Of a stretch of DNA of 64,000 nt, positions 18,073 to 28,097 are shown one piece after another. The position numbers and the translations under genes are program-made. The DNA is taken from the NCBI RefSeq assembly GCF_013402915.1, contig NC_050721.1:1178001-1242000 (forward strand). Direction: 5' to 3'. This DNA is from Zygotorulaspora mrakii (lineage: Eukaryota > Ascomycota > Saccharomycetes > Saccharomycetales > Saccharomycetaceae). The notes beneath the pieces were generated by a model, which saw only the letters and a list, made by a program, of their open reading frames with translations, had not been told where the DNA came from and made no database searches. Position 1 is the first letter of the stretch; the number at the start of each line of letters is the position of its first letter.

Positions 18073-19380
18073 TCAATTGCCCTCTTGGCCGAAATCATTG
18101 GTAAATTCTTCTTGTTTGAGGAGATCTTGTTCATTGACTGTTGGCCGGGTTGTCTTGATTGCCTTCAAAAAATCTTTAATTGTTAACTCTGGTTCTTGCA
18201 GTTCGTCAGCCTCAATGGTTGTCCAGCTCAATTCGACGGCGTTTTTATCACCTGGAGAGCAGGGTGTCAATTTTTTCACAGTTGAGTCCTGGGATACATT
18301 CTTGAAGTGCGTTGCCATTTGGATCTTTCTTATCGGTTGCATTAAAGCATCTTTTACAGCCACAGCAATATCACTACCGGAATACCCCTCCGTCATTTGA
18401 CCTAGAGTTCTATACTCTTCCTTTGATAGCGAGCAAGGAGTCTCTCCGACATTAATTTCAAACATTTTTGTTCTAGCGGCAAGATCTGGTAACGGTATAT
18501 AAATTCTCTTCTCAAATCTTCTTCTGATGGCACTATCCAGTTGCCAGGGAATATTGGTAGCTCCTAATACTAGAACACCCTCTGAATCACTACCAACACC
18601 ATTCATTTGTACCAGTAATTCGGTTTTTATTCTTCTACTTGCCTCACTTTCACCTTCACCTCTTTGGCCAGTTAATGCATCAACTTCATCGATGAAAATA
18701 ATCGAGGGCTTATTCTCCCTCGCCATGGCAAACAACTGCTTAACGAGCCTTTCCGACTCACCCATCCATTTCGAAACTAAGTCACTTGAACTAATACTGA
18801 AAAAGGTTGAATTCGCTTCAGTAGCAACTGCTTTCGCCAGATAGGATTTACCTGTACCAGGTGGCCCATAGAGCAAAATACCGGATGTTGGCTTACGATT
18901 ACCCTTGAAAAGATGTGGGAATTTCACGGGAAGTATCACAGCTTCTTTAAGAGCTTCTTTGGCACCTTCTAAACCTGCGATATCTTCCCACTTGACGTTA
19001 GGTTTTTCTGTCAAGATAGCCCCAGATAGGGCACCTCTTAGTTTCTTACTCTCATCAGATTCGTCATCATTCGAGACTTTCTTTGCGCCATCACCGCCAT
19101 TACTACTGCTGTTGCCACTGGTACCACCACTGACCTTTTTACTCTCCTCTTCAGTCTCTAAATGTTTCTTCAACTGTTCTGCCCTATTCAAATATTCTGT
19201 AAACTTTGCTCTGATCAATTCCTTGGACTTTGGGTTTTTCTCATACTTCAACGCCAGCATCAAATAATCAAGGCCATTATAGTACGATGTATAAGCTTCC
19301 TCATACTGTGTTGCAGTATCCAAATCAATAGCCTTCTGAATGAGCTCAATTCCCTTCGTCAAAAAGTCACCCGTGCTCAT
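18073..19380 (-). CDS. VPS4: Vps4 ESCRT-III disassembly AAA ATPase
   Basis: A 435-residue AAA ATPase (yeast 437). Vps4 hexamers disassemble ESCRT-III on endosomes for multivesicular-body sorting. It has an N-terminal MIT domain (about 1-80), a Ser/Gly-rich linker, then the AAA domain with Walker A GPPGTGKS (about 172-179) and Walker [11 protein letters not shown] (about 227-236). The AAA motif continues through [20 protein letters not shown] with the arginine fingers, and the C-terminal Vps4 helix ends in [11 protein letters not shown]. The ATG start gives family length. Matches YPR173C. Confidence 0.98.
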   Translation of the reverse strand: MSTGDFLTKGIELIQKAIDLDTATQYEEAYTSYYNGLDYLMLALKYEKNPKSKELIRAKFTEYLNRAEQLKKHLETEEESKKVSGGTSGNSSSNGGDGAKKVSNDDESDESKKLRGALSGAILTEKPNVKWEDIAGLEGAKEALKEAVILPVKFPHLFKGNRKPTSGILLYGPPGTGKSYLAKAVATEANSTFFSISSSDLVSKWMGESERLVKQLFAMARENKPSIIFIDEVDALTGQRGEGESEASRRIKTELLVQMNGVGSDSEGVLVLGATNIPWQLDSAIRRRFEKRIYIPLPDLAARTKMFEINVGETPCSLSKEEYRTLGQMTEGYSGSDIAVAVKDALMQPIRKIQMATHFKNVSQDSTVKKLTPCSPGDKNAVELSWTTIEADELQEPELTIKDFLKAIKTTRPTVNEQDLLKQEEFTNDFGQEGN

Positions 19381-19627
19381 CTAAGATACCCAGAGTGCCA
19401 GACCCAAATAGCTGGCAATTATTATTTTCGAAAAACACACAGATTAGTTGCTTAAATCTATTGACACTATGCGTATATATAATACACTACAACTACTGGG
19501 CCTACCCTATGCAATTAGAACTTTTAACGATGCTCCGGCGTGCGTTCAATAGCCTATTTCATCAACTTTTACAGTGTTGATGAAGACAAAAACGCAATCC
19601 GGGTTACATAGCGATAAAGACATTTCG

Positions 19628-20707
19628 CTATACAGAATACTTCGAGTAATCTATCCTAATGGGCGACAGTGAATGACTTTTCTGAGCTTGTGTGAGTGAT
19701 TCGGTTTCTGGAATCTTGGGGTATCTGTTATAGAAGTCGTCTCGTAAGGCCAAGGACGGATCCTCTGGCTGCGTATTGGTGTTTGCTGAGGGATTTCTCA
19801 TGGGACTTGAGGTGAAGAGTGGATTCACTGTTCGCCTTGGAGAGGGGGGCAATTCAGAATCAGGTTTCAGATTCTCTCGTTGAATATTTTTCATGTCTCT
19901 CTTGGATTTCACATACTCGCTGTCTATGTTTGCGTCATCCAGCAACGATTCTAACAGCGTATTTTTCTCCTGTGCGAATTTCAATTTCTTTTGGGTTATC
20001 TGAAGGTCCCTCGTGACATGCAGCAAATTTTCTTCAAGCTCTGTGACTCTTCTTTGCAAAAGCGTTATTCGATCCTCCGAAATGTTCTGTGATTGTCTAT
20101 ATACTTCCGAATTCCTGTTACCAAGTCTTGGAAATCTTGATCTGCCACGTCTCATCTGTTCCAGCATGTTCTCGTCGTATTTGATTTCCAGCAGTTTCCG
20201 TTTAAACGCTTCACTCCTTGCAATTCGCTCCCTTAATCGCCGTCTCTCTTCTGTGCCGTTTGGCTTTTTATTTTGAGGAATCATGACATTTACGTTACCA
20301 CATGCCTCTTGAAATTGCGTTAAGTCTTGCTCTTCGTTCGAGAATACTGTCTTCAGACTCCGCCACATCAGCGACAGTCTTCCCGGTCTGTCCGTGGTTT
20401 GTTTCCTTATCCTGTTTTTATCGTATCTTTGTTGCTCGCCATAGCGGGTGCCAATCCCACGATTATTATTTTTCTCTTCCTCTTGCATTCTGGCTCTATT
20501 TCTTTTATCCAATCGCTGCTTGTAGCGGGTTCTTATATCACGGTTCCTCGTATCACCGCTGTAATTCACAGTGTTCGATCTTATGTCATCCAGGTTACCG
20601 TATTCCCTTTTTCTACCGTCCCTCTGCAAGCTGCGAACGTTACCGCCACCATTATGGTCTTTCGATCCCCAAAAATCAACCAGGATCCTTTGAATAGATT
20701 CTAACAT
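19628..20707 (-). CDS. Nbp1/YPR174C-family nuclear-membrane protein
   Basis: A 359-residue protein. Nbp1 and its paralogue YPR174C are inner-nuclear-membrane-associated proteins; Nbp1 works in spindle-pole-body insertion. Visible here are an N-terminal potentially amphipathic segment (MLESIQRILVDFWGSK), a long Arg/Asn-rich basic region, the core SLMWRSLKTVFSNEEQDL, a predicted coiled coil (ITLLQRRVTELEENLLHVTRD onward, about residues 215-265), and a proline/serine-rich tail. Being single-copy between VPS4 and DPB2, it would be the common ancestor-type gene of NBP1 (YLR457C) and YPR174C. The family is fast-evolving, so the assignment rests partly on position. Confidence 0.8.
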   Translation of the reverse strand: MLESIQRILVDFWGSKDHNGGGNVRSLQRDGRKREYGNLDDIRSNTVNYSGDTRNRDIRTRYKQRLDKRNRARMQEEEKNNNRGIGTRYGEQQRYDKNRIRKQTTDRPGRLSLMWRSLKTVFSNEEQDLTQFQEACGNVNVMIPQNKKPNGTEERRRLRERIARSEAFKRKLLEIKYDENMLEQMRRGRSRFPRLGNRNSEVYRQSQNISEDRITLLQRRVTELEENLLHVTRDLQITQKKLKFAQEKNTLLESLLDDANIDSEYVKSKRDMKNIQRENLKPDSELPPSPRRTVNPLFTSSPMRNPSANTNTQPEDPSLALRDDFYNRYPKIPETESLTQAQKSHSLSPIRIDYSKYSV

Positions 20708-21153
20708 TCCGCAGTACAGTTAACCACAATCCAAGTATCCGCAATTTCTTGATTAGAGTCTGTCTATGCAACCGTTTCTCAGTTATGCTTGTTCTTGGTT
20801 CGCTTTTTCCACAAAACACAATTCACTTGTTTAATGTTAGGGAGAAAATATCGCAATAATTGCACTGCAACAGCTAAAATAAGCCTCTTCGACAGAGAAT
20901 TTAAACCATCAGTTCGCAAATCAGCCTGTCGATGTGTGGCTAGCAGTCATTATCAATCATACAAGCCTAATTCACTACCCAAAGGCTTCAAAAGGAGCAA
21001 AACAGCACGTGCTCACGTTTGGCTTCTTCTGCTGTGAGAACGCGTTTCGTCAATGGACAAAACACGTAAAACAGCGAGTGGTCTTCGATTTGTAGATGCG
21101 AGTTTAAAAGGGAATCAAGAGACCTCGTTCTACCGTTGACCCGCGAGGCAAGT
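20708..21153. promoter_or_regulatory. Divergent promoter of NBP1-like gene and DPB2
   Basis: A 446-bp divergent promoter. An MCB site (listed separately) is close to DPB2. No repeat or RNA gene is seen. Confidence 0.5.
21040..21045. promoter_or_regulatory. MCB element ACGCGT
   Basis: A palindromic ACGCGT 109 bp upstream of the DPB2 ATG. This is the MBF (Mbp1-Swi6) site of G1/S genes, including DNA polymerase subunits in yeast. Confidence 0.7.
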
Positions 21154-23286
21154 ATGTTTAGCAGTGGTAATGTGCTTCCTGTGAAGATTCAGCCTCCGCT
21201 GTTGAGACCACTGGCGTACAGGGTTCTGTCCAAGAAATATGGATTGAACATCAAATCCGATGGATTGACAGCACTGGCAGAGTTCGTAGGAAAAAGTTTC
21301 GGTATGCAGTGGAAACTGAACAATGTTACGTTACAATTTCTCGAAAAGTTTGCGGTTGTGTGGCGACAGCAGGAGCGTGGGGTGTTTATAGATGAGCAGG
21401 GTGTCAAGGATGTGATAACAGAAATGCGCGAAAGGGAGAAGGTCAATTCTGCAACGACTGCGGCCACAGCTGGTAATGGAGCTGGAGCTCTTGAAGAATC
21501 ATCAAAAAAACAGAAACAAAGCACTTTAGACAAGCTTCTCGGGCGAGAAACACAGGAAGATTCGGCAGAACAAGATACAGAACAATATGCAGGACAGAAC
21601 TTGGCAGCTGTTTCACCAATCTCTGCCTCCGTATCTGTGATTGACGATGCTGAAGAGAGAGAGACCACAGCGGAAGAGGAAGAAGACCAATTAGATTGGA
21701 AAGATTATTTCAAGATCATTAATGCATCAGAGCAGCCGAAATATACCTATGATCCAGTTAAATTACAATTTGTTTTCAGTTCTATTGCATCAGATGACAC
21801 TGAAAAAGCTATGCAGAAGTTCAAGCTACCTGATATAGAATTCAAAATTTCTCTATATGCGACTAGATTGTACCTGGTGAGGGATAGAGTTTTAAGAAAT
21901 GAGAACTTCCAGAAAAGCGATGATTTCAACCCACTTTCGTCAATCGTGGCTATGAAGGAGGATTTAACAAGCACCGGCAGCTTACCAAAGTTATTTACAT
22001 CTATGTCTATTACACAAATAAAAAATTTGGCTGGTCGCGATGGACAAAACTTCCTACTATTAGGCCTTCTAGCACAGAATGCTAGGGGAAATTGGTCATT
22101 AGAAGACCCATCCGGCACTGTAGAGATCGATATATCCCAAGCTGTCCCAACAAATGGACTGTATTACGTTCCTGGATGTATTGTGCTAGTGGAAGGTCTA
22201 TATTTTACAGTAGGTAATAGATTTCACGTTTCGGCTATGACGCATCCTCCAGGTGAGAAAAGGGAAACAACTTTGGAAGCAATTGGGAATTTGGATCTTC
22301 TCGGGATCCATAGTTCATCAAGTTCGAACTTTGTACCGAGATTGGATGCTGACTTAAAAGTGAGGTTACATCTTCTGGAGCGAGAGCTGGTCGAGCATAA
22401 ATTTACATTCTTAGGTGGTGATATATTCCTAGATGAAATGTCAACTTTTGCGGCCCTGCGCAAAGCATTGATGATCTTCGAAAATGATCCACCCACGGTG
22501 ATAGTATTTTATGGTTCCTTTTCAGCAGTTCCTGTTCATGCATCCATGAGCAGCAAAAACGTTAGCTCCACTACTCAGTATAAAAAGAACTTTGATAGGC
22601 TTGCAGATCTTTTTGCAGAATTTGAAAATGTTTCTCAGAACTCGACGTTAATCTTTGTTCCTGGCATCAATGACCCATGGGGGTCCATGGTCTCCCTTGG
22701 TGCAGCGTATTCTTGGCCGTTACAACCACTATCTCCAGAATTTATACAACGGATGAGGAAAGTTTGCAAAAATGTCATTCTTGCATCTAATCCAACTAGA
22801 ATTGCATACCTGTCCCAAGAGATTGTTATTGTCAGAGATGACATGACAGATCGTTTCAAGAGACACAGTGTTCCCTTTCCAGTGATCGAGGCCACAGAAC
22901 AAGAAAGTGAGTTGGATGCCATGAAAGTGGAGGATGCGCGATCCCAGGAAAAAATAAGTATAAGTCAATTAGTCAAACATAGGGACCAGCTCCCTGCCAG
23001 AATCAAAGAATCGCGAAAACTTGTGAAGACTATTCTTGATCAGGGTCAAATTTCCCCATTCATCTCAAATATACGACCTATAGTTTGGAATTTAGATCAG
23101 GCATTGAGCTTGTGCCCGATACCATCTACCCTAGTCATATGCGATACCTCGGCACCTCCATTCGATCTAACGTACAACGGATGCAAATCTATTAATGCGG
23201 GAAAGTTTGTCGTTGGTAAAAAAGCAAGATATGTTGAATACAGACCGTCACTCAAAAAAACCCAGCAGGAGGAAATCATATTCTAA
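21154..23286 (+). CDS. DPB2: DNA polymerase epsilon subunit B
   Basis: A 710-residue second subunit of the leading-strand replicase, which also contacts the CMG helicase. The N-terminal domain starts MFSSGNVLPVKIQPPLLRP and is followed by an acidic linker (about 100-190). Then come an OB fold with NFLLLGLLAQNARGNWSLED and a calcineurin-like but inactive phosphoesterase domain (VIVFYGSFSAVPVHASM, IFVPGINDPWGSMVSLGA). The C-terminus is FDLTYNGCKSINAGKF. The frame runs upstream to a TTG; the ATG at 21154 matches the yeast start. Matches YPR175W. Confidence 0.97.
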   Translation: MFSSGNVLPVKIQPPLLRPLAYRVLSKKYGLNIKSDGLTALAEFVGKSFGMQWKLNNVTLQFLEKFAVVWRQQERGVFIDEQGVKDVITEMREREKVNSATTAATAGNGAGALEESSKKQKQSTLDKLLGRETQEDSAEQDTEQYAGQNLAAVSPISASVSVIDDAEERETTAEEEEDQLDWKDYFKIINASEQPKYTYDPVKLQFVFSSIASDDTEKAMQKFKLPDIEFKISLYATRLYLVRDRVLRNENFQKSDDFNPLSSIVAMKEDLTSTGSLPKLFTSMSITQIKNLAGRDGQNFLLLGLLAQNARGNWSLEDPSGTVEIDISQAVPTNGLYYVPGCIVLVEGLYFTVGNRFHVSAMTHPPGEKRETTLEAIGNLDLLGIHSSSSSNFVPRLDADLKVRLHLLERELVEHKFTFLGGDIFLDEMSTFAALRKALMIFENDPPTVIVFYGSFSAVPVHASMSSKNVSSTTQYKKNFDRLADLFAEFENVSQNSTLIFVPGINDPWGSMVSLGAAYSWPLQPLSPEFIQRMRKVCKNVILASNPTRIAYLSQEIVIVRDDMTDRFKRHSVPFPVIEATEQESELDAMKVEDARSQEKISISQLVKHRDQLPARIKESRKLVKTILDQGQISPFISNIRPIVWNLDQALSLCPIPSTLVICDTSAPPFDLTYNGCKSINAGKFVVGKKARYVEYRPSLKKTQQEEIIF

Positions 23287-23323
23287 CGAACAAATTGAAA
23301 AGCGTCATCTATAGAACTATAGT

Positions 23324-24307
23324 CTAATTGTATGGATATTTTTTAATAGTGTTTGTGATATCATACGTCATGCAGTAAGTTGGATCAATAGGAACCAAAT
23401 CCTCGAATCCCATCAAGCTGAGTCCTGCAATTCCAAAAACCGTGTGAAATACATCCACCTCATTGTCAGGTCTATCACTAATGCCACCCCTTTTCTCATC
23501 TTGACAATCCAAAATAAAGCCACGTAACTTCTCAAAATCAATCCATTCGAGTCTATCTATGAGAGATAATGATGATAAAACCCACCAGCTGTAGCATACA
23601 TCCGGAAGCTTACTCGGCCTACCATTTAATCCACCTTCTGGGACTTGCCTTTCGCAGAGCCACCATCCAATTTCATCGACCTGTGCCTTGGTTAAGTCTT
23701 GCAATCTATTCACAACAGCGAGAGTCCCGAGGCAAGTAAATACTTGAGCTGCATGACTCTCTGCACCAGGACACAGACCAAATCCACCGTCAAAATTGTA
23801 ACAGCGAAGAATAAAGTCGACCGCTGGATCCACTACTTCTGGCGTCAGGCGTTCTAGAATCGACAAGGAGCTTATAGCAGTATACACAAACCTTGTATCA
23901 ACTTCGCCAAATCGATCACCTTGAAATGAGCCATCTTTCATTTGGTTACTCTTAATGAAATTAACGCACTTGTCAATTTGTGATTTAGAAAGACTGTCTA
24001 TGGCATCATACATTTTTAGTAATTGAATGCCTGATAAAGTGGAAGCTAAGTGCGCATCATGACGAGGAAATGCTGCAAACCCTCCAGTAGACTCAACGTA
24101 GCATCCTAGTACAAATTTAATCAGGTCTTCCCTGTTGAAAACATCTTTGGATCTCAGCATACAGAGAGCATTCAGGCCCCAATATACCCCATTAATTCTC
24201 AAGTGTTCAGTCAACCAAAATTCGAGAGTGTCTTGTTTCTTGTCCAGGCTCTCGATGTACCTAACATGCTTTTCCTTTAGCAACGTACCTCGTTCCTTGC
24301 TTGCCAT
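23324..24307 (-). CDS. BET2: Rab geranylgeranyltransferase beta subunit
   Basis: A 327-residue beta subunit (yeast 325) of type II geranylgeranyltransferase, which with Bet4 and the escort protein prenylates Ypt1 and Sec4 for vesicle traffic. It shows the prenyltransferase alpha-alpha repeats (GDRFGEVDTRFVYTAISSLS, YNFDGGFGLCPGAESHAAQ). Zinc and active-site motifs include PDVCYSWWVLSSL and VDVFHTVFGIAGLSLMG. The C-terminus KKYPYN matches the yeast form. It is divergent from PRP4 across only 135 bp. Matches YPR176C. Confidence 0.98.
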   Translation of the reverse strand: MASKERGTLLKEKHVRYIESLDKKQDTLEFWLTEHLRINGVYWGLNALCMLRSKDVFNREDLIKFVLGCYVESTGGFAAFPRHDAHLASTLSGIQLLKMYDAIDSLSKSQIDKCVNFIKSNQMKDGSFQGDRFGEVDTRFVYTAISSLSILERLTPEVVDPAVDFILRCYNFDGGFGLCPGAESHAAQVFTCLGTLAVVNRLQDLTKAQVDEIGWWLCERQVPEGGLNGRPSKLPDVCYSWWVLSSLSLIDRLEWIDFEKLRGFILDCQDEKRGGISDRPDNEVDVFHTVFGIAGLSLMGFEDLVPIDPTYCMTYDITNTIKKYPYN

Positions 24308-24442
24308 GTCCCTTTTTGCTACATCTTCTTTAGCTTGATCTGTTAGGAATAATGAAAAGACAGCGCCTTTAATGCCATCATTTGTGAAACACTGTTAAAT
24401 ATAAAAACAGGCTGAAAGTTGAAAAGACCGAAATTCAGTTCC

Positions 24443-25846
24443 ATGTCCAAGGGAAAAAGAACTACCTACGATTCTTTAGAAGTTCGAACTGATGAGAGTT
24501 TTGATGGGAATGGCGTAAGTGTCGAAGAGCGCTTGCGTAGGATAGATTATCAACAGTGGGAGAAGCGTAAGCTAATACCGACCGACGATGAAGAAGTCAG
24601 AGATGCTTTGAGGCTGATCAAGGAACCTGATAATGTACAATATGAGGACCCTTTTAGCAGAAGAGAGAGACTGTCAGAACTGCTATTTTTGAATAAAGAT
24701 CATATGGAGATTTTCAAAGCTCATCTCCAGCAGGAAGAGCTGCAGAAATCAACTAGTGATGATGAAAAGGAAGAGGAAGAATTTTATACTCCGGCAAGTA
24801 ATGATTTGATAGAAGCAAGGAAATTCCTGATCAACTATACCAATGTGCGATCCAAGGAAAGATTGGAAAGAGAGATACAGAACACAGCAACGAGCGATGT
24901 TTCAAGAATAATTAATGAAAGAAGAGGAATAAATACAAGGCTGAAAAAATTCGAGCTTGCTGGATCTCAGATTACCTCATCACGGCCGGTGTCACAAGCT
25001 AGATTGTCTCCGAATGATAAGTTTATCGCGACTGCAAACTGGAACGGCGGGATTGGCATTCTAGACAGTTATTCATTAGATGTCATATGTTCAGCCGATG
25101 GAGTACATCAGGGCAAAATTGGGGGAATAAATTGGAGTCCAGATGGTAAAATGATTGTGAGCGGCGCAGAGGATGGATTAGTCAGGCTATTTATTGTAGA
25201 GCAACAACAAATACAAGAGTCTTCAATACTAAAAGGGCACGAGAGACGTGTTGCTGGTACTGCTTTTCATCCTTCTCAATTATATGTAGCTAGTGCTTCA
25301 TTCGATATGACTTGGAGGTTGTGGGACTTAAACACGGGTAAAGAACTGTTACTGCAAGAAGGACATGGCAAAGAGGTGTTTTGTGTAGCTTTTCAAAACG
25401 ATGGTTCTCTTCTTTGTAGTGCAGGATTAGATCACTGCGGAATCATATGGGACATTCGTTCTGGAAAATCCACGATGATTTTGAAAGGACATGCAAAACC
25501 TATTTATGCGGTTGATTGGTCTCCTAACGGATATACAGTTGCCACTGGTGCTGGAGATGGAACCGTAAAAATATGGGATCTACGTAAGTCCAGTGAAGAA
25601 TTTACGATTTTAGCACATAACAACGTAGTATCTAGTGTTTCCTTTGACAAGGAGCATGGAAATGTTCTAGTTTCCGGTGGCTACGACAAAAAAGTCAATG
25701 TTTTCAGTTGCGATAATTGGATCAAATTGAATTCCTTAGAGGGCCATACAGACAAAGTTCTTTGCTCAGATATTTCAAAAGATGCGAGCTTTGTAATAAG
25801 TTCAGGTTGGGATAGGTCTATAAAATTATGGAAAATCGATAATTGA
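24443..25846 (+). CDS. PRP4: U4/U6 snRNP splicing factor Prp4
   Basis: A 467-residue WD40 protein (yeast 465) of the U4/U6 and U4/U6.U5 snRNPs. The N-terminal helical part has the splicing-factor motif EVRDALRLIKEPDNVQYEDP, and DEKEEEEFYTPASNDLIEAR links to the repeats. Seven WD repeats follow, with clear units such as GHERRVAGTAFHPSQLYVAS and GHAKPIYAVDWSPNGYTVAT, ending SGWDRSIKLWKIDN. The open frame reaches back to a TTG at 24419; ATG 24443 is the first in-frame start and gives family length. Matches YPR178W. Confidence 0.97.
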   Translation: MSKGKRTTYDSLEVRTDESFDGNGVSVEERLRRIDYQQWEKRKLIPTDDEEVRDALRLIKEPDNVQYEDPFSRRERLSELLFLNKDHMEIFKAHLQQEELQKSTSDDEKEEEEFYTPASNDLIEARKFLINYTNVRSKERLEREIQNTATSDVSRIINERRGINTRLKKFELAGSQITSSRPVSQARLSPNDKFIATANWNGGIGILDSYSLDVICSADGVHQGKIGGINWSPDGKMIVSGAEDGLVRLFIVEQQQIQESSILKGHERRVAGTAFHPSQLYVASASFDMTWRLWDLNTGKELLLQEGHGKEVFCVAFQNDGSLLCSAGLDHCGIIWDIRSGKSTMILKGHAKPIYAVDWSPNGYTVATGAGDGTVKIWDLRKSSEEFTILAHNNVVSSVSFDKEHGNVLVSGGYDKKVNVFSCDNWIKLNSLEGHTDKVLCSDISKDASFVISSGWDRSIKLWKIDN

Positions 25847-25876
25847 TTTATATAGTTTATGATAGGCTTAATGAAG

Positions 25877-27817
25877 TCATGCTGTGCCTTTATTTCGTCT
25901 ACTCGAATTACTTTTGCCGTTAGATACTCGTGCTCTCGGTGTTGGTAGACTATTCAATCTACTAACAACCTCTTTGAGGTTATTTTCCAACTGTTTATAT
26001 TTCGATTCTTCCGTTTTTATTGAAGCGTTGAGGTTTTCTATCGAGTTGAGCACTTTATTCTTTTCTTCATGGGCCATGGCGCACTTACTTTGAAACTCAG
26101 TCTTTGAATGAGAAAGCCTCGTGTTGTTGTCATCTATTTCCTTGAGACTCTCTTCGATTGATTTGTCAGCTCTTTCACACTCTTTAGAAGTATACTCTTT
26201 TTCAGTGTCCTTTGATATTGACTGATTCTTTTCTTTATCAAGCCTTCCTTTCAATCCATCATATTCAAGATAAAGGGATCGCAGGAAAACGTAAGTCTCA
26301 CCTTTTGATTGCAATTTTGCAAGTGTATCATCAATGTCAGCAGAGATGGCATCTATATTTTTACACTTTTTAATGTTGAGTCCCTCGATCTCTTCAGATT
26401 TATGCAGATTGAGCGAGACTAATGAACAGTTTTCACTTACCTTGTCACCCATCGATTTGAGTTCACTTTCGAAGAATTGCTGATGTGATTCTTGAATGGT
26501 GTTCATATCAGCATAACTTTTCAATTCTTGGCGCTGTAATTCAAGATCCATGTAATTTTGCCCGATCGATTGCATCAATTTATGAGTAAGTATTCCACTG
26601 TAAAGATGATAATCGGTACTGGCTGTTTCAGTGGCAATTGAAATACCTGTTAGCTGTGCCATATCTTGCTTTATGGGATTCGTAGTGTAGTCATTCTGTA
26701 GCCGTTTCAATTGGTAAAAGGAGTCGATTTCAGCCATTTTGGATGATTCTTTATCATTTTTCGAACGACCCCTTTTCTTACCACTACGAAATGCGGCCTC
26801 TAATTCGTCTTCGATCTGACTATAGTGAACTTCCGTGAGTAAAGAGCTTTCCACATCCATCGGTGTATACTTCTTAATGCAGTAAACGTCAGGCAGCGGC
26901 CATGATATACTGGGATCCTCGAGCCATTCGATCAAATATCTCAAATTCTGAGAATAAATTGGCCGCAAATCCGGCGGTAAAGTACCGACCCTGTCCCTCA
27001 GGACAACAGCAGCAGCAGTAACGTTTTCCAAAAACTCTCTACTATCTTTCTTATATGTTCGACCGAAGTAAAGTTCACAGTGGTCAATTGAATTGATAGT
27101 TGCTAATCTGACAGTTGGTGCACGCGATTCGGAACGTCTTGCATCTCTTTGGAACTGCAGTATATGTTGAATTTCGCTTGTTTCTGTGTCTACTGTTGGA
27201 TCTAAACATATCAGCATATCAAACTGTCTGGAATGCCTCAATGGGTGCTTTTTGAGATCAAGGTTTTCTGAAGGAAATAAATGGCAGGTACATGCAAAAT
27301 TTCTGGGTTTTTGCTTTGACTTGATGGAATGGCTATCATACCTTTTGATATTTACTTTCTTTCCTAGCAGCAATGCCTCTACAAGATCCATTGTCCTTCC
27401 TGGTCGGCAAACTATAGCCGTATGTGTTTCATACTCTTGTACTAGGGTTATCAGGTCTCGCAGTACAGTAAATTTCCCACTAGTTTCGGCGAGATGAGCT
27501 GGAATGTCCTTAGTGATCAAAGATTTGGGCATACAATGATCGATCAGCAAATATGGATGTGTTGATATATACGCACTATTACGGCACATTGTCTTCATCG
27601 ACTCAACAATCACATCTTCTTCGTAGTTCTTCGTTTCGAAATATCTCAAAATATCAGAATAATGCAGTGACACGATCTGATCGATCAACTCCTTCTGGTA
27701 CAGACACATAGGTGTTGGTAGCCAGTAGTCACCCGAAGTGTCCTCGGATATACCGAGCGTTCTTGCATCAACAATAGCCGGTATAGGTTTCGTATCCAAT
27801 ATTTTGAGGAGATCCAT
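25877..27817 (-). CDS. HDA3: HDA1 complex subunit Hda3
   Basis: A 646-residue subunit (yeast 655) of the Hda1 histone deacetylase complex. The N-terminus MDLLKILDTKPIPAIVDA and the blocks SGDYWLPTPMCLYQKEL and RPGRTMDLVEALLLG match yeast Hda3. This half resembles an inactive SNF2-type DNA-binding fold. The C-terminal ~200 residues are strongly coiled-coil (many E/K/L heptads), used for pairing with Hda2. The open frame extends to a TTG at 27850; ATG 27817 is the conserved start. It is convergent with PRP4 across 30 bp. Matches YPR179C. Confidence 0.97.
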   Translation of the reverse strand: MDLLKILDTKPIPAIVDARTLGISEDTSGDYWLPTPMCLYQKELIDQIVSLHYSDILRYFETKNYEEDVIVESMKTMCRNSAYISTHPYLLIDHCMPKSLITKDIPAHLAETSGKFTVLRDLITLVQEYETHTAIVCRPGRTMDLVEALLLGKKVNIKRYDSHSIKSKQKPRNFACTCHLFPSENLDLKKHPLRHSRQFDMLICLDPTVDTETSEIQHILQFQRDARRSESRAPTVRLATINSIDHCELYFGRTYKKDSREFLENVTAAAVVLRDRVGTLPPDLRPIYSQNLRYLIEWLEDPSISWPLPDVYCIKKYTPMDVESSLLTEVHYSQIEDELEAAFRSGKKRGRSKNDKESSKMAEIDSFYQLKRLQNDYTTNPIKQDMAQLTGISIATETASTDYHLYSGILTHKLMQSIGQNYMDLELQRQELKSYADMNTIQESHQQFFESELKSMGDKVSENCSLVSLNLHKSEEIEGLNIKKCKNIDAISADIDDTLAKLQSKGETYVFLRSLYLEYDGLKGRLDKEKNQSISKDTEKEYTSKECERADKSIEESLKEIDDNNTRLSHSKTEFQSKCAMAHEEKNKVLNSIENLNASIKTEESKYKQLENNLKEVVSRLNSLPTPRARVSNGKSNSSRRNKGTA

Positions 27818-28097
27818 CGCTTGTGATAGTACCGCCTTGCGCGTTTTCAATTTCTTCCTAGTTAAAAGCTGCTTACAATTTCAACAGCTGCTAAGACTGC
27901 TAGGGGCGTAGTAAGCCTCTTGTTATAGTATTGGTGCCTTTTTAGTAGTATTCATTGCCGATCGGTTTTTTTCTCACTGCTTCGGGACAATAGCGACATG
28001 AAAGAGAATCAAAAAAATGCGTATTTTGAGAAAATGAAGAAAAGGTATAAACGAACCCTTTCATGTAAAAGGTTGAACTAACCTGTTTCTCTTAAGG